From Clostridiales bacterium (GTDB taxonomy: Bacteria; Bacillota; Clostridia; Lachnospirales; Lachnospiraceae): a stretch of DNA of 10,419 bases. Both the position numbers and the translations under genes were made by a program. A model generated the notes under the pieces. It did no database searches and had not been told where the DNA came from. It saw nothing but the letters and a program-made list of their open reading frames with translations. The DNA lies in contig JAHZAR010000005.1 of the NCBI GenBank assembly GCA_019423835.1, positions 14,850 through 25,268 of the forward strand. Direction: 5' to 3'. Positions 7,358 through 10,419 of this stretch are shown here, one piece after another; position 1 is the first letter of the stretch, and each line of letters starts with the position of its first letter.

Positions 7358-8183
7358 AATCGGATGTCATCTCTCATCATCGAAAGGGTATCTGGCGATG
7401 GGAAGAGAGGCAAAGAAGATTGATGCTGGAACCTTCCAGTTTTTTACGAGAAATCCCCGGGGAGGAAATGCGAAAGAAATCGATCCGGAGGATGTGAGGG
7501 CATTTCTGGAATTTTCGAGACAGGAGGATCTTTCCCCGCTGCTGGCCCATGCGCCCTACACGCTCAACGGCTGCTCCGCAGACGAAAACATCCGCGTGTT
7601 TGCCAGAAATACCATGGAGGATGACCTGAGAAGAATGGAGTTTACACCGGGAAACCTCTACAACTTCCACCCCGGCAGCCATGTGAAGCAGGGAGTGGAA
7701 ACAGGGATTGCATATATTGCCGATATGCTCAATACGATCCTGAAGCCGGAGCAGACCACCACAGTGCTTCTGGAAACCATGGCTGGAAAGGGCAGTGAGG
7801 TGGGGAGGAGCTTTGAGGAGCTTCGGGAGATCCTGGACCGGGTAGAACTCCGTGAAAAGATGGGCGTCTGCCTGGATACCTGCCATGTCTGGGACGGGGG
7901 ATATGACATTGCAAACCATCTGGATGAGGTGCTGACAGAATTTGACCGGGTGATTGGCCTTTCAAGGCTTAAAGCTATCCATCTGAATGACAGCCAGAAT
8001 CCGCTGGGCGCGCACAAGGACCGCCATGCCAGAATTGGAGAAGGACAGATTGGACTGGAGGCGCTTGTGCGGGTAATCAACCATCCGGCGCTGAGGAAGC
8101 TTCCCTTCTATTTGGAGACACCCAATGATCTGGAGGGATACGCCAGGGAGATCGCCCTTCTGAAATCTCATTACCAGGGTTAA
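7350..8183 (+). CDS. nfo: Deoxyribonuclease IV (endonuclease IV, AP endonuclease)
   Basis: Cuts DNA 5' to abasic sites in base excision repair; a cytoplasmic TIM-barrel enzyme with three zinc ions. The 277-residue length is normal. All nine metal ligands of the E. coli enzyme have counterparts in the same order and near-identical spacing: His67 (LLAHAPY), His107 (NFHPGSH), Glu142 (LLETMAG), Asp176 and His179 (LDTCHVWDGGYD), His211 (IHLNDS), Asp224 and His226 (HKDRH), Glu256 (YLETPND). The enzyme should therefore be active. The N-terminus reads IGCHLSSSKG where many homologs have IGxHVS. The start overlaps the permease stop by eight bases, so translation is probably coupled, although no functional link to the transporter is evident. 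No convincing terminator follows; a 5-bp TTCGC/GCGAA pairing downstream is too weak. Confidence 0.97.
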   Translation: MLRIGCHLSSSKGYLAMGREAKKIDAGTFQFFTRNPRGGNAKEIDPEDVRAFLEFSRQEDLSPLLAHAPYTLNGCSADENIRVFARNTMEDDLRRMEFTPGNLYNFHPGSHVKQGVETGIAYIADMLNTILKPEQTTTVLLETMAGKGSEVGRSFEELREILDRVELREKMGVCLDTCHVWDGGYDIANHLDEVLTEFDRVIGLSRLKAIHLNDSQNPLGAHKDRHARIGEGQIGLEALVRVINHPALRKLPFYLETPNDLEGYAREIALLKSHYQG

Positions 8184-8289
8184 ATACATTACTTCAGGCG
8201 CTTCGCAGACCGGACTTCATGAGCGAAACCGTTCTAGGGAAAATGAAAGCCGCGTAACATGGTAATAACAGCTTTTGCCGAGGAAAACT
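8184..8289. other. Spacer between nfo and the broken deacetylase gene
   Basis: A 106-base non-coding gap. TGG-TAATAA at 8260-8268 could be an extended -10 for the next gene, but no matching -35 is visible. GAGG at 8280-8283 serves as ribosome site for ATG 8290. Confidence 0.4.
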
Positions 8290-8772
8290 ATGAGGTTTTT
8301 ATTTTTCAGGGACAGTGAGAAGAGAAGCAGGCGCCGCTGCAGCAGGAGAGAGACGGACGAACCAGGCCGTCTGCTGCCTGTTTCCGGAGACACAGAGGGA
8401 GCCGGGAGGCGAAAACCGGCAGATATCTCAGAGGGGCAGGCCAGACAGAGGAACAGGCGGCGCAGCCTGCCGTGTCTTCCCGAAAATGTGCTGTTCTGGG
8501 TGTTCCTCGTTCTGCTCTCCATCGGATGCATCACACGGCTCTATGAAAAGACAGCTTTTTCACCTGCCTCATCCGGACAGATCTTTTCTGCGGGAGGGCA
8601 GGGCAGGGATTACCAGGTAAAGGACAGAAAGCTTCCTATCTACTGTGTGGAGACAGAGAAGCCCCAGGTGGCCCTTTCCTTTGACGCAGCATGGGGAGGG
8701 GGAAAGCTGCGGCCGCACAGGACGACTTATAAGCAGTTCAGAGAAAATCCCATTATTAAATTTAATGAATAA
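8290..8772 (+). pseudogene. Truncated polysaccharide deacetylase (PdaB/NodB-like), N-terminal remnant
   Basis: The 160-residue product starts with an arginine-rich cytoplasmic tail (1-66), then one helix (~67-85), then an external stretch leading to KLPIYCVETEKPQVALSF and DAAWG (114-136). The last part is the hallmark entry of the PdaB-type carbohydrate esterase 4 fold, where Asp132 belongs to the first catalytic motif. Family members continue for about 180-200 more residues with the zinc-binding HxxxH and RPPYG motifs; none appears here in any frame before the next promoter. After Trp135-Gly the sequence turns into an unrelated 24-residue tail ending IIKFNE. The simplest reading is a deletion or rearrangement that removed the catalytic domain, leaving a non-enzymatic membrane stub. 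Start ATG 8290 has GAGG about six bases upstream; TTG 8275 is the alternative. A misassembly at the junction is also possible. Confidence 0.7.
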
Positions 8773-8787
8773 ATGAAAACTCCTTTG

Positions 8788-8816
8788 TGTACATGACAGG
8801 AAAAATACGGTATACT
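8788..8816 (+). promoter_or_regulatory. Promoter of the nucleobase permease gene
   Basis: TGTACA (8788-8793), a 17-base spacer and a near-consensus -10 TATACT (8811-8816). The -35 matches TTGACA at only four of six positions. Transcription should start near 8823, giving a leader of about 40 bases, too short for a purine riboswitch. Confidence 0.65.
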
Positions 8817-8843
8817 GTTAAAGATGTGTTAAGAAAGTGTAAA
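8816..8843 (+). repeat. Triple 11-bp direct repeat, operator-like, in the permease leader
   Basis: TGTTAA (8816-8821), TGTTAA (8827-8832) and TGTAAA (8838-8843) are separated by exactly five bases each. On the other strand they read TTTACA / TTAACA / TTAACA, which fits the PhoP-box consensus TT(A/T/C)A(C/T)A with about five-base spacing known from Bacillus, and resembles the E. coli Pho-box TGTCA rhythm. The array starts on the last base of the -10, so binding would more likely repress than activate. Function is inferred. Confidence 0.5.
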
Positions 8844-8863
8844 GATCAAAGGAGAAAATGAGA

Positions 8864-10294
8864 ATGAGTGAAAAGGAAACAAAGGGAGCCGAGTATGATT
8901 TTTACGGGAAGCTTCCCCTTGGGAAGGCGATTCCTCTCGGACTCCAGCACGTACTGGCAATGTTTGTCGGGAACCTTACCCCTCTTCTGATTATTACAGG
9001 CGCCTGCGGCCTTGCCAATACGCAGGAATTTGCCAGCCTGCAGGTAGATCTGCTGCAGAATGCCATGCTGGTGGCAGGAATTGTGACTCTGGTTCAGCTC
9101 TACGCCATCGGTCCGGTGGGTGGAAAGGTTCCGATTATCATGGGAACCAGCTCCGGCTTTATCGGCGTATTCAACAGTGTCGTGGGCGTTATGGGAGGCG
9201 GAATCCTGTCCTATGGAGCGATTATGATGGCCTCGATTCTGGGCGGAATGTTCGAGGGAATCCTGGGCCTTTTCTTAAAGCCTCTTCGCCGGTTTTTTCC
9301 GGCCCTGGTGACGGGAACCGTAGTGCTCTCCATCGGTCTGTCTCTGATTGCAGTGGGTGTCAATTCCTTTGGAGGAGGAGACAAGGCGCCGGATTTCGGA
9401 AGTCTTGAGAATCTTTTCCTGGGAACTCTGGTGCTGGTAGTGATTGTGGCTTTAAAGCACGGGACAAAGGGAATGACAAGCTCCTCCTCTATCCTGATAG
9501 GAATTATCGTGGGCTATGCCGCTTCAGCGATTATGGGGCTTGTGCTTCCGACGGTCGGTGTCACAGCTGAGGGAGTGGAGTACACAAAGGCGTGGGTTCT
9601 CAACTGGGACAAGGTGGCGGAGGCCGGCTGGGTATCCATCCCGAGGCTGATGCCCGTTAAGCCTGTGTTTGACTGGCGCGCCGTTATTCCGGTTATGATT
9701 ATGTTTATTGTGACGGCGGTTGAGACGGTGGGAGACATCTCCGGCGTGACAGAGGGCGGAATGGGCCGTGAAGCCACGGACACGGAGCTGTCCGGCGGAA
9801 TCATCTGTGACGGCCTTGGTTCCACCTTCGCGGCTCTCTTCGGTGTTCTTCCGAATACCTCCTTCAGCCAGAATGTGGGACTCGTGGCCATGACAAAGAT
9901 CGTAAACCGCTTTGCCCTTGCGACGGGAGCTGTTTTCCTGATCCTGTGCGGGCTTCTTCCCAAGCTTGCGGCTCTGATCTCCATCATGCCTCAGAGTGTG
10001 CTGGGAGGCGCTGCCGTCATGATGTTCTCCTCAATTGTCATGAGCGGAATTCAGCTTATCACAAAAAAGCCCCTGACGCCTAGGAGTATCACGATTGTGT
10101 CTGTGGCTCTCGGACTCGGATATGGAATCGGAGCCAACAGCGGCGTACTCGCCCATCTTCCCCAGGGAGTGCAGCTGATTTTCGGAGGCTCTGGAATTGT
10201 GCCGGCCGCCCTGGTGGCCATCGTTCTGAATGTGCTCCTTCCCGGTGAGAAGGAGGAGGATGAAACACAGACAGAAAGACAGGAAAGACAGTAA
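8864..10294 (+). CDS. NCS2-family nucleobase (xanthine/uracil) permease
   Basis: Inner-membrane symporter that imports purine or pyrimidine bases with protons or cations. The 476-residue product is hydrophobic throughout, as expected for the 14-segment UraA fold. Family marks: GLQHVLAMF in helix 1 (Gln28 on), AVETVGDISG in the helix 8 region (Glu287, Asp291), and the NAT signature QNVGLVAMTK (336-345). A glutamine at the first signature position, where UraA has glutamate, favours xanthine or another purine over uracil, but specificity cannot be fixed. The C-terminus ends in a charged tail (EKEEDETQTERQERQ). AAAGGAG (8848-8854) sits nine bases before ATG 8864 but only three before ATG 8858, so 8864 is preferred; the difference is two residues. 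It has its own promoter and terminator and is thus monocistronic. Confidence 0.95.
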   Translation: MSEKETKGAEYDFYGKLPLGKAIPLGLQHVLAMFVGNLTPLLIITGACGLANTQEFASLQVDLLQNAMLVAGIVTLVQLYAIGPVGGKVPIIMGTSSGFIGVFNSVVGVMGGGILSYGAIMMASILGGMFEGILGLFLKPLRRFFPALVTGTVVLSIGLSLIAVGVNSFGGGDKAPDFGSLENLFLGTLVLVVIVALKHGTKGMTSSSSILIGIIVGYAASAIMGLVLPTVGVTAEGVEYTKAWVLNWDKVAEAGWVSIPRLMPVKPVFDWRAVIPVMIMFIVTAVETVGDISGVTEGGMGREATDTELSGGIICDGLGSTFAALFGVLPNTSFSQNVGLVAMTKIVNRFALATGAVFLILCGLLPKLAALISIMPQSVLGGAAVMMFSSIVMSGIQLITKKPLTPRSITIVSVALGLGYGIGANSGVLAHLPQGVQLIFGGSGIVPAALVAIVLNVLLPGEKEEDETQTERQERQ

Positions 10295-10318
10295 AAACAG
10301 AATAGCCTTATGAAAGAT

Positions 10319-10365
10319 AAAGCCCCGTCAGGGAGCGGAACTGCCGCTTTCTGACGGGGCTTTTT
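10319..10365 (+). terminator. Intrinsic terminator of the permease gene
   Basis: Stem AAAGCCCCGTCAG (10319-10331) pairs with CTGACGGGGCTTT (10351-10363). Two G-T pairs and an inner AGCGG/CCGCT stem (10334-10338 with 10344-10348) leave a five-base loop, AACTG. The stem runs into TTTTT (10361-10365). It starts 24 bases after the stop codon. The remaining 54 bases to the window end hold nothing I can support. Confidence 0.93.
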
Positions 10366-10419
10366 ACGCTCCATGAATGCCGCAGATGACCGCTCTCATG
10401 GGGGAACGAGGATACCAGA

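Noticed and set aside
8200..8227. Terminator after nfo
   Set aside because: Only a five-base TTCGC/GCGAA pairing with a long loop and no T-run.
8817..8863. Purine riboswitch before the nucleobase permease
   Set aside because: The leader is only about 40 bases and lacks the conserved purine aptamer core.
1..10419. CRISPR array, tRNA/rRNA genes, insertion sequence
   Set aside because: No evenly spaced long repeats, no cloverleaf or rRNA-like sequence, and no transposase or terminal inverted repeats were seen by eye.

Overview
The window looks like a chromosomal segment of a Clostridia genome of the Lachnospiraceae type (the former Clostridium cluster XIVa). The basis is family-level recognition: strong AGGAGG-type ribosome binding sites, purine-rich spacers, a base composition near 50% G+C by eye, a VanR/VanS-like regulator pair, and proteins whose signatures resemble gut Lachnospiraceae homologs. 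No database search was possible, so the taxon is an inference. All supported genes are on the + strand.

Layout: (1) 1-674 is the 3' end of polyphosphate kinase (ppk1), closed by a strong hairpin terminator. (2) A 336-base non-coding stretch follows, holding the probable promoter of the next operon and TGTNA-type repeats with an 11-bp period. (3) 1011-8183 is a tightly packed run of six genes: an OmpR/VanR-type response regulator, a VanS-like histidine kinase with almost no extracellular sensor, an 831-residue exported protein anchored by two central membrane helices, an ABC ATPase, an ABC-2-type permease, and endonuclease IV (nfo). Four of the five junctions overlap or nearly overlap, and no terminator is seen inside the run. 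(4) 8290-8772 is a broken polysaccharide deacetylase gene: it keeps the cytoplasmic arginine-rich tail, the membrane anchor and the first catalytic motif, then diverges and stops. (5) 8864-10294 is an NCS2-family nucleobase (probably xanthine/uracil) permease with its own promoter, a triple 11-bp repeat in its leader, and a strong terminator.

How the genes may work together (inference): the kinase and regulator probably control the three-gene transporter module behind them. That module consists of a large envelope protein with a glutamine-amidotransferase-like (GATase-like) N-terminal domain but no visible catalytic cysteine, plus an ATPase and one permease subunit. This is the best candidate for a poorly described system. 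The substrate cannot be read from the sequence, and nothing ties it to glycopeptide resistance because no vanHAX-like genes are present. The TGTTAA-N5-TGTTAA repeats before the regulator and before the nucleobase permease resemble Pho-box / OmpR-family operators and could link the regulator, or a separate Pho regulator, to the permease. The neighbouring ppk1 makes a phosphate connection attractive but unproven.
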